34,773 nucleotides of DNA from Streptomyces roseicoloratus (GTDB lineage: Bacteria; Actinomycetota; Actinomycetes; Streptomycetales; Streptomycetaceae): positions 1 to 34,773 of the forward strand of contig NZ_SDOY01000158.1 in assembly GCF_004117935.1 (NCBI RefSeq), read 5' to 3'. The notes beneath the pieces are model-generated. The model ran no database searches. It was not told the DNA's origin and saw only the letters and a program-made list of their open reading frames with translations. A program made the position numbers and the translations under genes. The number at the start of each line of letters is the position of its first letter. The stretch's first letter is position 1. Positions 15,001 to 23,154 of this stretch are shown here, piece by piece.

Positions 15001-15444
15001 GTGAGCACACTGATGGAGTTCGGCACGGGGAGCGGAGCGGTGCTGGTGGAGGCGGACGGGCCGCAGCCGGGCGCCAGGCCGGTGGCGCGGGGCGGCAACT
15101 CCCTGGTCCGTGCCGGGCAGACACTGGACGAGGCGCTCGTCGGCATCCGTACGGCGGCCGAGTCGGCGCTCGCGGTGTTCCGCGACGGCGCGCTCCGGCC
15201 GGACGGGGTGGAGCTGGAGTTCGGGGTGAAGCTGTCGGCCGAGGCGGGCGCCGTGATCGCCAAGACGGCGGTCGAGGGCCATCTGGTGGTGCGGCTCTCC
15301 TGGTCGCCGGACGGCCAGGGCACCCGGGCCACGGTCGCCACGCGGGAGCAGGCCGCCGGGGCGGGCGCCGGTCCGGAACGGGCCGCCACCGTGCACCAGC
15401 AGCCCGCCGGGGCGGGTGACGACGCGCCGGCCGGCGTGCGGTGA
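15001..15444 (+). CDS. Trypco1-like (CU044_2847 family) protein, 147 aa
   Basis: Small protein of the family found next to trypsin-like proteases in conflict-type operons (Trypco1, trypsin-co-occurring). The core starts LMEFGTGSGAVLVEAD and includes TLDEALVGIRTAAESALAVFR, then GVELEFGVKLSAEAGAVIAKTAVEGHLVVRL-type strands; the last ~30 residues are low complexity. The GTG at 15001 follows CACGGGGGTCGTT; ATG 15013 is a possible alternative. Its stop overlaps the GTG of the protease gene by four bases (GTGA), so the two are translationally coupled. Predicted role: cofactor or regulator of the neighbouring protease; family-level knowledge, not proven here. Confidence 0.8.
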   Translation: MSTLMEFGTGSGAVLVEADGPQPGARPVARGGNSLVRAGQTLDEALVGIRTAAESALAVFRDGALRPDGVELEFGVKLSAEAGAVIAKTAVEGHLVVRLSWSPDGQGTRATVATREQAAGAGAGPERAATVHQQPAGAGDDAPAGVR

Positions 15445-17330
15445 CGCGCTCGCCCGCCTGGCACGTACGCGTCGAGCACGCCGGTTCGGTCCTGGGCGCC
15501 GGATTCCTGGTCTCCGCCGGCACCGCCCTGACCTGCGCGCATGTGGTGCAGGACGTCGACCGGGTCACCCTCCGGTTCCCCGGCGCGCAGGGCCTCGGCG
15601 AGCTCGCGGCGCGGGTCGCGGCGCGCGGGCCGTGGGGCGGCCAGGCGACGGACACGGGTGACGTGGCGGTGCTGGCGCTCGACCGGCCGGTGGCCGTCCC
15701 GCCGGTCTCGTTCGCCGAGCCCGACGGCGTACGGGAGGTCCGCGAGCCCCCGCGGCTGGTGGCGTACGGCTTCCCGGACGGCTACGGCTGGGAGGGCGCC
15801 CAGACCGAGCTGCGGGTGACGGCGGCCCGGCAGCTGATCCACGACGAGTGGAACCAGGCCGAGTACTGGTCGGGGCACGGCCAGGAGCCCTCGTACGGCT
15901 TCAGCGGCTCCGCCGCGATGCGGGCGGCCGACGGGACGGTCGTCGGCATGGTCGCCTCGTACGACCCGGTGGTCCGCAACGCGCGGATCATCCCCGCACG
16001 GGTGCTGGCCCGGCACGTGCCGGCCCTCGCCGAGCTGGTGCCGACACCGGGCTGCTCGGCCGGCGAGAAGCGCCGGCTGCGGGAACTCGTGGAGCTGGCC
16101 GAGCGCACCGGGCCGCTGCCGGTGCCGATGGAGCGGCTGCTGCTCGCTGTGGCGGCCGCCCGGGGCCTCGCCCTCCCGGCGATCCGGCCGGCCGGCCTCT
16201 GGCAGGGCGTGTGGCATCTGCTGACCGAGGTCCCGCCGGCCGGCGGCCTCGTGCCGCTCGCCGATCTGGCCGTCCGCATCGCCGACCAGGTGGCCGACGA
16301 GGAGCTGCGGCGTGCCTTCCGCGCGTGGGCGCGTGAGCACCGCGCCCGTCATGACGCCCCGGCCCCGGACGGGCACCGGGCCCGCCGTGGGGTGCCGGCG
16401 CAGGCGCTCCTCCCCTGCGACGGCGAGCCCCGGCACGGAACGGCGTCTCCGGACGACGGCGGGGGCCGCGCCCGGGACGGCGCCCGGGTCCGGGGCACCG
16501 CCGCTTCGGGTGGCTCCGGGGCCCCGCTGCCCTGGGCGCCGATCCTGGTCGAGGTGCGGCGCAGCGGTGCCGACGGCGGGGCGGTGATCGCCGAGGTGTC
16601 CGTGTACCGCGGCGGGACCCGGGTGCTCGTGAGCGAACGGCGCCTCACGGCCGGGCGGTTGCGCGGCTGGGTCCTCGACCGGATCGACGAGGCGTACGAG
16701 GAGATCACCGACGGCCGTCCGCTCATCGCGTTCGCGCTGCCCCGCTCCTGGCTGAACAAGGACGTCGACCAGTGGACCCGCAGGCGCGGCAAGGAGCCGC
16801 CGCTCGGCTGCAGTTCGCCGCTGGTGGTGCTCGACCACGACCGCCGGTCGAAGGGCCGCCAGCAGTTCGCGCTGAGGCGGGTGTGGGAGGAACTGGACCG
16901 GCTGGACGGCTCGCCGCTGCACCGGGTCGCCTGCTCCACTTCCCAGGGCGCGGCGCAGCTCTCGGTCCGCCTCCAGGACGTGCGGGGCCCGGTGGGCTTC
17001 TCCCGGCCGCCGACGGCGTCCAGGGAACGCACGCTGTACGGGGCCGCGCTGGACGCGCCCGCGCCGATCGTGCTGTGGCCGCGCAACGGCTGCCCGCCGG
17101 GCGGTCCGTGCACGGGGAGCTGTGCGGGCAGCGGCTTCCTGGACCGGATCGCGGAGCGGATCTCACGGCTGCCTCCGGGCGAACTCCCGGACGTCGTCTT
17201 CCGGTTGCGCAAGGAGGCCTTCCTGCACGAGGGGCCGGAGCCGCACTGGGCGGCGCAGGTGTCGCTCGTCTGGGAGGACCCGCGCCGGTTCCCCGATGTC
17301 CGCCCGCTGAGCCACTCGCCCGTCGGCTGA
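15441..17330 (+). CDS. trypsin-like serine protease with VMAP-C-like C-terminal domain, 629 aa
   Basis: Effector-type component of a vWA-MoxR-VMAP operon. The first ~190 residues are a chymotrypsin-fold protease with complete triad: His34 in TCAHVV, Asp74 in TGDVAVLAL and Ser155 in GFSGS. A helical middle (about 205-305, starting EKRRLRELVELAERTG and containing MERLLLAVAA) resembles effector-associated/VMAP middle domains. After an Arg/Gly/Ala-rich linker, residues ~360-629 match the VMAP-C pattern, including ILVEVRRSG, IAFALPRSWLNKDVDQW and a WPRNGCPPGG loop. No signal peptide is present, so it acts inside the cell. It overlaps the Trypco1 gene by four bases and precedes the MoxR ATPase by 35 bases. 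Domain assignment for the middle and C-terminal parts is from pattern memory. Confidence 0.85.
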   Translation: MTRSPAWHVRVEHAGSVLGAGFLVSAGTALTCAHVVQDVDRVTLRFPGAQGLGELAARVAARGPWGGQATDTGDVAVLALDRPVAVPPVSFAEPDGVREVREPPRLVAYGFPDGYGWEGAQTELRVTAARQLIHDEWNQAEYWSGHGQEPSYGFSGSAAMRAADGTVVGMVASYDPVVRNARIIPARVLARHVPALAELVPTPGCSAGEKRRLRELVELAERTGPLPVPMERLLLAVAAARGLALPAIRPAGLWQGVWHLLTEVPPAGGLVPLADLAVRIADQVADEELRRAFRAWAREHRARHDAPAPDGHRARRGVPAQALLPCDGEPRHGTASPDDGGGRARDGARVRGTAASGGSGAPLPWAPILVEVRRSGADGGAVIAEVSVYRGGTRVLVSERRLTAGRLRGWVLDRIDEAYEEITDGRPLIAFALPRSWLNKDVDQWTRRRGKEPPLGCSSPLVVLDHDRRSKGRQQFALRRVWEELDRLDGSPLHRVACSTSQGAAQLSVRLQDVRGPVGFSRPPTASRERTLYGAALDAPAPIVLWPRNGCPPGGPCTGSCAGSGFLDRIAERISRLPPGELPDVVFRLRKEAFLHEGPEPHWAAQVSLVWEDPRRFPDVRPLSHSPVG

Positions 17331-17365
17331 ACCCCCGCCCCCACCCCACCTCTTGGAGCAACAGG

Positions 17366-18388
17366 ATGTCGCCCTGGCCCGTCTACACCGGAGCGAGCGA
17401 GCCGCACGACGGCATCGACGCGCTGCCCGCGCCGCCGCCGTGGCGTACGTTCGACGGCGGGCCGGCGCTGCCGCCCGCCCGGGACGGGGACGCCGACGGC
17501 GGGGCACCGGGCCGGGCGCACCGGGCCCGTACCTACCAGCCGACGCCCGAGACGGTGCGGCTGGTCAACGCGGCGCTGTATCTGCGGCGTCCGCTGCTGG
17601 TCACCGGTCCGCCGGGCAGCGGCAAGTCGAGCCTGGCCTACGCGGTGGCCCGCGAGCTGCGGCTGGGCCGGGTGCTGCGCTGGAACGTCACCAGCCGCGC
17701 CACGCTCACCGACGGGCTCTACCGCTACGACCCGCTGTCGAGGCTGTACGAGGCCGGCCGGTCCGTCGGGGACGAGCGGCAGCGCGGGGAGGCCGCGGTC
17801 GAGGACCATCTGCGGCTCGGCCCGCTGGGCACGGCCCTGCTCCCGTACGAACGGCCGCGGGTCCTGCTCATCGACGAGATCGACAAGGCGGACCTCGACC
17901 TGCCCAACGACCTGCTGCACGTCCTGGAGGACGGGCAGTACGAGATCCCGGAACTCGTACGGGCCGCCCGCTCCCACCCGGTGGCCGAGGTCATGGTGGC
18001 CGACGCGGAGGACCGGGTGCCGGTGTGTCACGGCGAAGTGCGCTGTCTCGCCTTCCCGTTCGTCGTGCTGACCAGCAACGGCGAGCGCGAGTTCCCGCCC
18101 GCCTTCCTGCGCCGCTGCGTCCGGCTCGAGCTGCGCCGCCCGCTGCGCGAGCAGCTGGAGGACATCGTGCGAGCCCACCTCGGGGAGCTCGACGAGCGGG
18201 ACCACGCGCTCGTGGACACCTTTCTGCGCCGGGGCAGCGCGGGCGAACTGGCCACCGACCAGCTGCTCAACGCGATCTATCTGACCCGGACTTCGGGCCT
18301 GGGGGCGTCGACCCGCGAGGAGCTGGCGGAATCCCTGATGCCGTACCTGGGGCGGGCGGCGGAATCCTGGGACGTCGATGACGTCTGA
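17366..18388 (+). CDS. MoxR-type AAA+ ATPase, 340 aa
   Basis: ATPase of the MoxR branch, which remodels partner proteins, typically those with vWA domains. Visible motifs: Walker A GPPGSGKS at residues 81-88, Walker B VLLIDE at 166-171, sensor-1 Asn in LTSNGE near 238, and an arginine-finger region FLRRC near 248-251. The N-terminal ~50 residues are Pro/Gly-rich and not part of the AAA+ fold. The ATG at 17366 is preceded by TTGGAGCAACAGG. Its end overlaps the vWA gene by 11 bases, which indicates co-translation. Sitting between a protease with VMAP-like tail and a vWA protein, it is the expected NTP-driven switch of the ternary system. Confidence 0.9.
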   Translation: MSPWPVYTGASEPHDGIDALPAPPPWRTFDGGPALPPARDGDADGGAPGRAHRARTYQPTPETVRLVNAALYLRRPLLVTGPPGSGKSSLAYAVARELRLGRVLRWNVTSRATLTDGLYRYDPLSRLYEAGRSVGDERQRGEAAVEDHLRLGPLGTALLPYERPRVLLIDEIDKADLDLPNDLLHVLEDGQYEIPELVRAARSHPVAEVMVADAEDRVPVCHGEVRCLAFPFVVLTSNGEREFPPAFLRRCVRLELRRPLREQLEDIVRAHLGELDERDHALVDTFLRRGSAGELATDQLLNAIYLTRTSGLGASTREELAESLMPYLGRAAESWDVDDV

Positions 18389-21300
18389 GGCGCGTCCCGG
18401 GCGCGCCGGGGACAGCGGCGCGGGCCGGCTCGCCGCGCTCGCGAACGTCCTGGCGCAGGCCGGCGAGGAACCGCCGACGGGTCGGGAGCTGGCCGAACTG
18501 CTGTGGCTGGCCCGGCAGATGGGAGTCGGGGCCGACCGGAGGGGAACGACGGCGGATCCGGAGCCGCGGGAAGCGGAGGTGCCGCCCGACGAGTCGGCGC
18601 CGTCCGCCTTCGAGACGGGTCACCACCCGGCCGAACCCCCGCATCCGGAGCCGCCGTTCGCCTCGCCCCGGCCGTCACCCCGGTCCGCCGCGCCCCGGAT
18701 CCCGCTCCGCGCCCCCGCGCCGTACGCCCCCCGAGCGGTACCGGAGTCGGCGGCCGGGCACGCACCGCTGCTGGCGCCCGCACCGCCCATGCTGGCCCGG
18801 CCGCTGGCCCTGCAGCGGTCGCTGCGGCCGTTGCGCCGCACGGTGCCGAGCGGATCCGGCCGGGAGCTGGACGAGACGGCGACGGCGGACCGCATCGCCT
18901 CGCTCTCCGCGCCCGGCTCGGGGCGGCGGCTGTGGCTCCCGGTGCTCCGGCCGCGCCAGGAACGCCGGCTGCACCTGTGGATCGTGGTCGACTCCGGCCC
19001 GACGATGTCGATGTGGCGGCCGCTGGCGCGGGAGCTCCGCACGGCGTTCGCGCAGACCGGCGCCTTCCGCACCCTGGACGTCCTCCGGCTCGGCGAGGAC
19101 GGTCGGCTGCCCCGGCGCCACCGGGAGCGCGGCCGTACCGCCGTGCTCGTGCTCAGCGACGCGATGGGGCCGCAGTGGCGGGACGGCGCGGCGGGCCCGC
19201 GCTGGCGCGGGGCGCTCGCCGCGCTGGCCGCGGAGGGCCCGGTGGCGCTGCTCCAGCCGCTGCCGGAGCGCATGTGGCGGCACACCGCGGCGCCCGCCGT
19301 ACCGGGGCGCTTCGCGTCCCCGGCCGCCGGGGTGCCGAACACGGCCCTCGCCTTCACGCCGTACGACGAACCGTACGGCGGCCCGTACGCCGGCCCGCGC
19401 GACGGTACGGACAGGGGCCCCGGCACGGTCCGGGTGCCGATCCCGATCCCGGTGCTCGAACCCTCCGAGGTCTGGCTGGGCAACTGGGCGGCGCTGGTGG
19501 CCTCCCCCTCCGGCACGGAGGTACCGGGCGCAGCGGCCTTCGTACGCCCGGGGGCCCTGCCGTCGCGCCCGGACGACGACGCGCTCGTGCCCGAGGAGGC
19601 GGACCCGGAGGAGCTGGTGCTGCGCTTCCGCGCCCTCGCCTCCCCGGAGGCGTACCGGCTGGCGGCGCACCTGGCGGTGGGCTCGGCCCATCTGCCGGTG
19701 ATGCGGCTGGTGCAGGCGGCGGTCGAGGAGCGCCCCGAGCCGAGGCACCTGGCCGAGGTCGTCCTGAGCGGCATGCTCGTCGCGGAGCCGGGCGGCGCCC
19801 CCGGCGCGTACGACTTCCGTCCCGGCGTCCGCGAGCTGCTCCTGACCGCGCTCCCCCGCACGGCCCTGGTCCGCACGGCCGGTCTGCTGGCCCGCGTCAG
19901 CACCGAGATCGAGTCCCGCGCCGGTCTGCTGCCGGGCGAGTTCCGCGCCCTGGCCGAGACGCTGCACGCCCGGGGCGGCGAACGTGCGGCGGGCCGCCCG
20001 TTCGCGCTGCTGAGCGAGGAGAGCGTACGGCTGCTGAGCGGGCCGGTGGCGCCGCGGGGCGACGGCCCTCCAGCCGCCGCGCCGGCCACCCGTCCGCCGG
20101 TCGCCCGTCCGCCGGCAGCCGTGGCGTCGGCCGGCGAGCCGCCCCGGCTCGACGGCGACCGCTACGTGGTGCGCGGACGCGTCGGCGGCCACGTCATCCC
20201 GGTCTGGCGCGGCTACGACCGCTATCTGCAGCGCGAGGTGGACCTCTCCGTCTACACCTACTCCTCCTCGGACGGTGTGGCCCCCGGCGTCCGCTCGACC
20301 GCCACCGCGGACTTCCTGGCACGCGGCTATCAGGTCGCGCGGTTCTTCGGGACCTGGTCGCTCCGCGTGTACGACGCCGTGAGCCTCGACGGCGGCTGCT
20401 GTCTGGTGACCGAACCCGCGCCCGGGAGGACGCTGCGGCAGGTGATCGACAGCGCTGCGGGGCCGCTGCCCGCGGCGGCGGCCGTGGAGATCGGCCGGCG
20501 CGTGCTGACGGCTCTCCGCGACCTGCACGAAGGAACCGGACTCGGCCACGGCAACCTGTCACCCGACACCGTGTTCGGACCCGAGTACGAGGAATTCTGG
20601 CGTCTCGGCGCCCCGGGCCTGCTGTGGCCGGTCATGGAGGACCACGGCGCGCCCGAACGGGCGGAGTGCTACCGGGCCCCCGAGACCGGGCGGGGCACGC
20701 CGACCCACGAGGAAGACCTGTTCTCCCTCGGCTGCGTGCTGTACGAGCTGCTCACCGGGGCCCCGCCACGCCCCGGAGCCCGTCTTCCCCACGACCGGAG
20801 CGACCTGCCGGAACCGGTCACCCACACGGTGGCCAACCTGATGTCGGAGTCGCCGCGCGTCCGCCGCCGCGGGGCGGACGCCCTCGCCCGGGGCTTCACC
20901 GACACCGCCGCCGCGCCGCCGGAGCACTCGGACGTGACCTACCGTCTGCTCGGCCCGTTCCGGGTGACCGTACGGGGACGGGACGTCGCGGGCCTGCGGG
21001 ACGGGGACGACCTCTTCCTCGCCCGGCTGCTGCTCGCGTACGGCACCGACGTCAGGACTCCGGACATGCTCGCGGTCACCGGGGGAACGGCCGACGACCT
21101 CCTGGAACGCTCCCGGCGTCTGCGCGGCCTCGGCCTTCCCGTCGAGGTCCGGGACGGCTCGTGGTCACTGCCGGTCCCGGAGGGCGCGCTCGACCTCTCC
21201 CGGGTCCTGGTCCACGTGGCCGAGGCGCGCGAAGCCCTGGACCGCGGCGACCGGCCACGGGCCCGCCGGTATCTGGTGAAGGCGCTCGACGTGTGGACCG

Positions 21301-21971
21301 ACGAGGCGTTCGGCGGGCTGCGCGGTGCGTGGGCCGCGCGAGAGCGACGGCTTCTGGAGGGCTGGCGGGCGACGCTCCGGCACGACGTCGAGGTCGTCGA
21401 CGCGGCGCTGGCGACCCGGGCCCGCTCGGCACCGGCCGGGCGGCTGCTCGTCAGCTCCTCCGCCGGCGTCGTCCCCGACCCGCACGTCGGCGAACTGGTC
21501 GTCCTGCTCGCCGAAGCCGCCTTCCCGGAGCTCGCTCCGGGGCACCGCTCGGGCATCGACCTGATCGACTCGCCGGTTCCCGCCTCCCGCCCGCTGCGCG
21601 AGGTCGTGGAATGGTGCGTGCGCACCCTCCCGTACGCCCTCGCCGAGTCGCTGCCCCGCGGGGTCGAACGACCGGTCCGGCTCACCGTCGCGGTGCACGA
21701 GAGCGACGTTTCCCCCGCGACACGGGCCGCACTCGCCGGTCACATGCCGATCCCTCGGAACGAGCCGCACGCCGAGGCGGTGGTGACGGTGGTGATCTCG
21801 CACGAGCTGTGGGCCGGGCTGCCGCGCCCGCTGCGCCGCGCCTTCCGCGACACCACGACGACGGCCGGCGGTCGCGAACACGTCGTGGTCGTCACGCGCC
21901 CGAGCTCCGACGGACCCGCCGGCCCCACCGCGCCGCCCTCCGACGACAGCCCGTTCGACCCGGTGTACTAG
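18378..21971 (+). CDS. SAV_2336-type vWA protein with pseudokinase and SARP/BTAD-like regions, 1,197 aa
   Basis: Large multidomain partner of the MoxR ATPase. Residues 1-51 form a small helical segment; 52-~160 are Pro/Ala-rich. The vWA-like domain starts near 198 with LHLWIVVDSGPTMSMW, a MIDAS-like DxGxTxS; SAV_2336-type sequence continues to about 490. Residues ~594-850 have a protein-kinase fold outline (AECYRAPE, DLFSLGCVLYELLTG), but all catalytic residues are gone: the VAIK lysine is replaced (REVDLSVY), HRDLKPEN reads HGNLSPDT, and no DFG is present, so it is a pseudokinase. From ~854 (YRLLGPFRVTVRGR) there is an AfsR/SARP-like winged-helix region and a BTAD-like helical repeat (~925-1025), then an unrecognised 160-residue C-terminal domain. 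Start ATG 18378 overlaps the ATPase gene. Probable role: signal integration and assembly control of the system (inference). Confidence 0.85.
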   Translation: MTSEARPGRAGDSGAGRLAALANVLAQAGEEPPTGRELAELLWLARQMGVGADRRGTTADPEPREAEVPPDESAPSAFETGHHPAEPPHPEPPFASPRPSPRSAAPRIPLRAPAPYAPRAVPESAAGHAPLLAPAPPMLARPLALQRSLRPLRRTVPSGSGRELDETATADRIASLSAPGSGRRLWLPVLRPRQERRLHLWIVVDSGPTMSMWRPLARELRTAFAQTGAFRTLDVLRLGEDGRLPRRHRERGRTAVLVLSDAMGPQWRDGAAGPRWRGALAALAAEGPVALLQPLPERMWRHTAAPAVPGRFASPAAGVPNTALAFTPYDEPYGGPYAGPRDGTDRGPGTVRVPIPIPVLEPSEVWLGNWAALVASPSGTEVPGAAAFVRPGALPSRPDDDALVPEEADPEELVLRFRALASPEAYRLAAHLAVGSAHLPVMRLVQAAVEERPEPRHLAEVVLSGMLVAEPGGAPGAYDFRPGVRELLLTALPRTALVRTAGLLARVSTEIESRAGLLPGEFRALAETLHARGGERAAGRPFALLSEESVRLLSGPVAPRGDGPPAAAPATRPPVARPPAAVASAGEPPRLDGDRYVVRGRVGGHVIPVWRGYDRYLQREVDLSVYTYSSSDGVAPGVRSTATADFLARGYQVARFFGTWSLRVYDAVSLDGGCCLVTEPAPGRTLRQVIDSAAGPLPAAAAVEIGRRVLTALRDLHEGTGLGHGNLSPDTVFGPEYEEFWRLGAPGLLWPVMEDHGAPERAECYRAPETGRGTPTHEEDLFSLGCVLYELLTGAPPRPGARLPHDRSDLPEPVTHTVANLMSESPRVRRRGADALARGFTDTAAAPPEHSDVTYRLLGPFRVTVRGRDVAGLRDGDDLFLARLLLAYGTDVRTPDMLAVTGGTADDLLERSRRLRGLGLPVEVRDGSWSLPVPEGALDLSRVLVHVAEAREALDRGDRPRARRYLVKALDVWTDEAFGGLRGAWAARERRLLEGWRATLRHDVEVVDAALATRARSAPAGRLLVSSSAGVVPDPHVGELVVLLAEAAFPELAPGHRSGIDLIDSPVPASRPLREVVEWCVRTLPYALAESLPRGVERPVRLTVAVHESDVSPATRAALAGHMPIPRNEPHAEAVVTVVISHELWAGLPRPLRRAFRDTTTTAGGREHVVVVTRPSSDGPAGPTAPPSDDSPFDPVY

Positions 21972-22012
21972 GTGTTCTGTCCGAGGGGCATCCGTGCGGC
22001 CCCGTACCGCCC

Positions 22013-23137
22013 CTACTCCTTCTCCCACCCCGCGTGCAGCCGGGACTTGACGTCGTCCGGGGGCAGGAACCTGGACCAGCGTTCCGGGAACTCCGACGGC
22101 ATGTCCGGGTCGTCCTCGTCCACGTCCTCCTCCTCCGCGCGCAGGCGGGCGACCAGGTCGGCGGCCTGGGCGGCGCGGGCGCGTTCGTTGGCCTCGCGGG
22201 CGGCGGCCGTGGCGACGGAGGGCCAGACGCGGTCGATGGCGGCGTTGACGGCGGCGCCGACGAGCACGGCGAAGGCGGAGATGCCGATCCAGAGGAGGAC
22301 GGCGATGGGGGCCGCCAGGGAGCCGTAGATGGTGGGGCCCTCGACCTGGCTGGTGAGGTAGATGCGCAGGACGAAGCTGCCGAGCACCCACATCGCGAGG
22401 GCGACGAGCGCTCCCGGGATGTCCTCGATCCACGGCGAGCGGACGGGGACGGAGACGTGGTACAGGGTCGTCAGGAAGGCGATGGAGAGCAGGATGACCG
22501 TCGGCCAGTACAGCACCGAGACGACTTCCGTGCCCCAGGGGACGAGCTGGACGAGCCGGTCGGGGCCGACGACGGCGAGCGGCAGCACGACGGCGCCGAT
22601 GACGAGGGCCACGAGGTAGAGCAGGAAGGCCAGCAGCCGGGTCTTGACGATGCCGCGGTGGCCGTCGAGGCCGTACATCACCGTGATCGTGTCGATGAAG
22701 ACGTTGACGGCCCGGGAGCCCGACCACAGGGCGATGGCGAAGCCGAGGGAGACGAGTTCGGGGCGTTTGCCCTGGGTGACGTCCTCCAGGAGCGGGCGGG
22801 CGATCTCGTTGACGCCCCGGTCGGAGAGGACGGTGCGGGCGGCGTGGAGGATGTTCTCCTCGATGCTGGCGACGGTGTCGGTGTTGGTCCACTCGTCGGC
22901 GTAGCCGAGCAGGGCGATCAGGCCGAGCAGCAGCGGGGGCAGCGACAGCAGGGTGAAGAAGGCGGCCTCGGCGGCCAGACCGAGGATGCGGTACTCGATG
23001 CACGAGTTGACCGTGTCCTTCAGGAGCAGCCAGACCATCTTCCGCTTGGAGACGTTGCGGTAGAGGACGCGAGCGCGGTGGAGCTTGCTCCAGGGCCGCG
23101 GGTCGCGCCGTTCGGGTGTTTCGTTTGCTGCCTGCAC
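22013..23137 (-). CDS. YihY/BrkB family integral membrane protein, 374 aa
   Basis: Polytopic inner-membrane protein with about six hydrophobic segments between residues 50 and 300; characteristic pieces are AAEAAFFTLLSLPPLLLGLIALLGY, LWSGSRAVNVFIDTITVMYG, and YGSLAAPIAVLLWIGISAFAVLVGAA. The family was once called ribonuclease BN in error; its function is unsettled. A very acidic patch, EEEDVDEDDPD, lies in the cytoplasmic C-terminal tail. The only usable start is GTG 23137, and AAGGAGG abuts it with almost no spacer, so the start is somewhat uncertain. It converges on the vWA gene (41-base gap) and diverges from the AidB-like gene with only 17 bases between start codons. Confidence 0.88.
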   Translation of the reverse strand: MQAANETPERRDPRPWSKLHRARVLYRNVSKRKMVWLLLKDTVNSCIEYRILGLAAEAAFFTLLSLPPLLLGLIALLGYADEWTNTDTVASIEENILHAARTVLSDRGVNEIARPLLEDVTQGKRPELVSLGFAIALWSGSRAVNVFIDTITVMYGLDGHRGIVKTRLLAFLLYLVALVIGAVVLPLAVVGPDRLVQLVPWGTEVVSVLYWPTVILLSIAFLTTLYHVSVPVRSPWIEDIPGALVALAMWVLGSFVLRIYLTSQVEGPTIYGSLAAPIAVLLWIGISAFAVLVGAAVNAAIDRVWPSVATAAAREANERARAAQAADLVARLRAEEEDVDEDDPDMPSEFPERWSRFLPPDDVKSRLHAGWEKE

Positions 23138-23142
23138 CTCCT

Positions 23143-23148
23143 TACCGT
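23143..23148 (+). promoter_or_regulatory. -10 hexamer for leaderless aidB-like transcript
   Basis: TACCGT (TANNNT) lies six bases before the ATG at 23155. The same few bases, read on the other strand, carry the AAGGAGG of the divergent BrkB gene. The -35 would lie inside the 5' end of the BrkB coding region. Confidence 0.5.
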
Positions 23149-23154
23149 ATCGGC

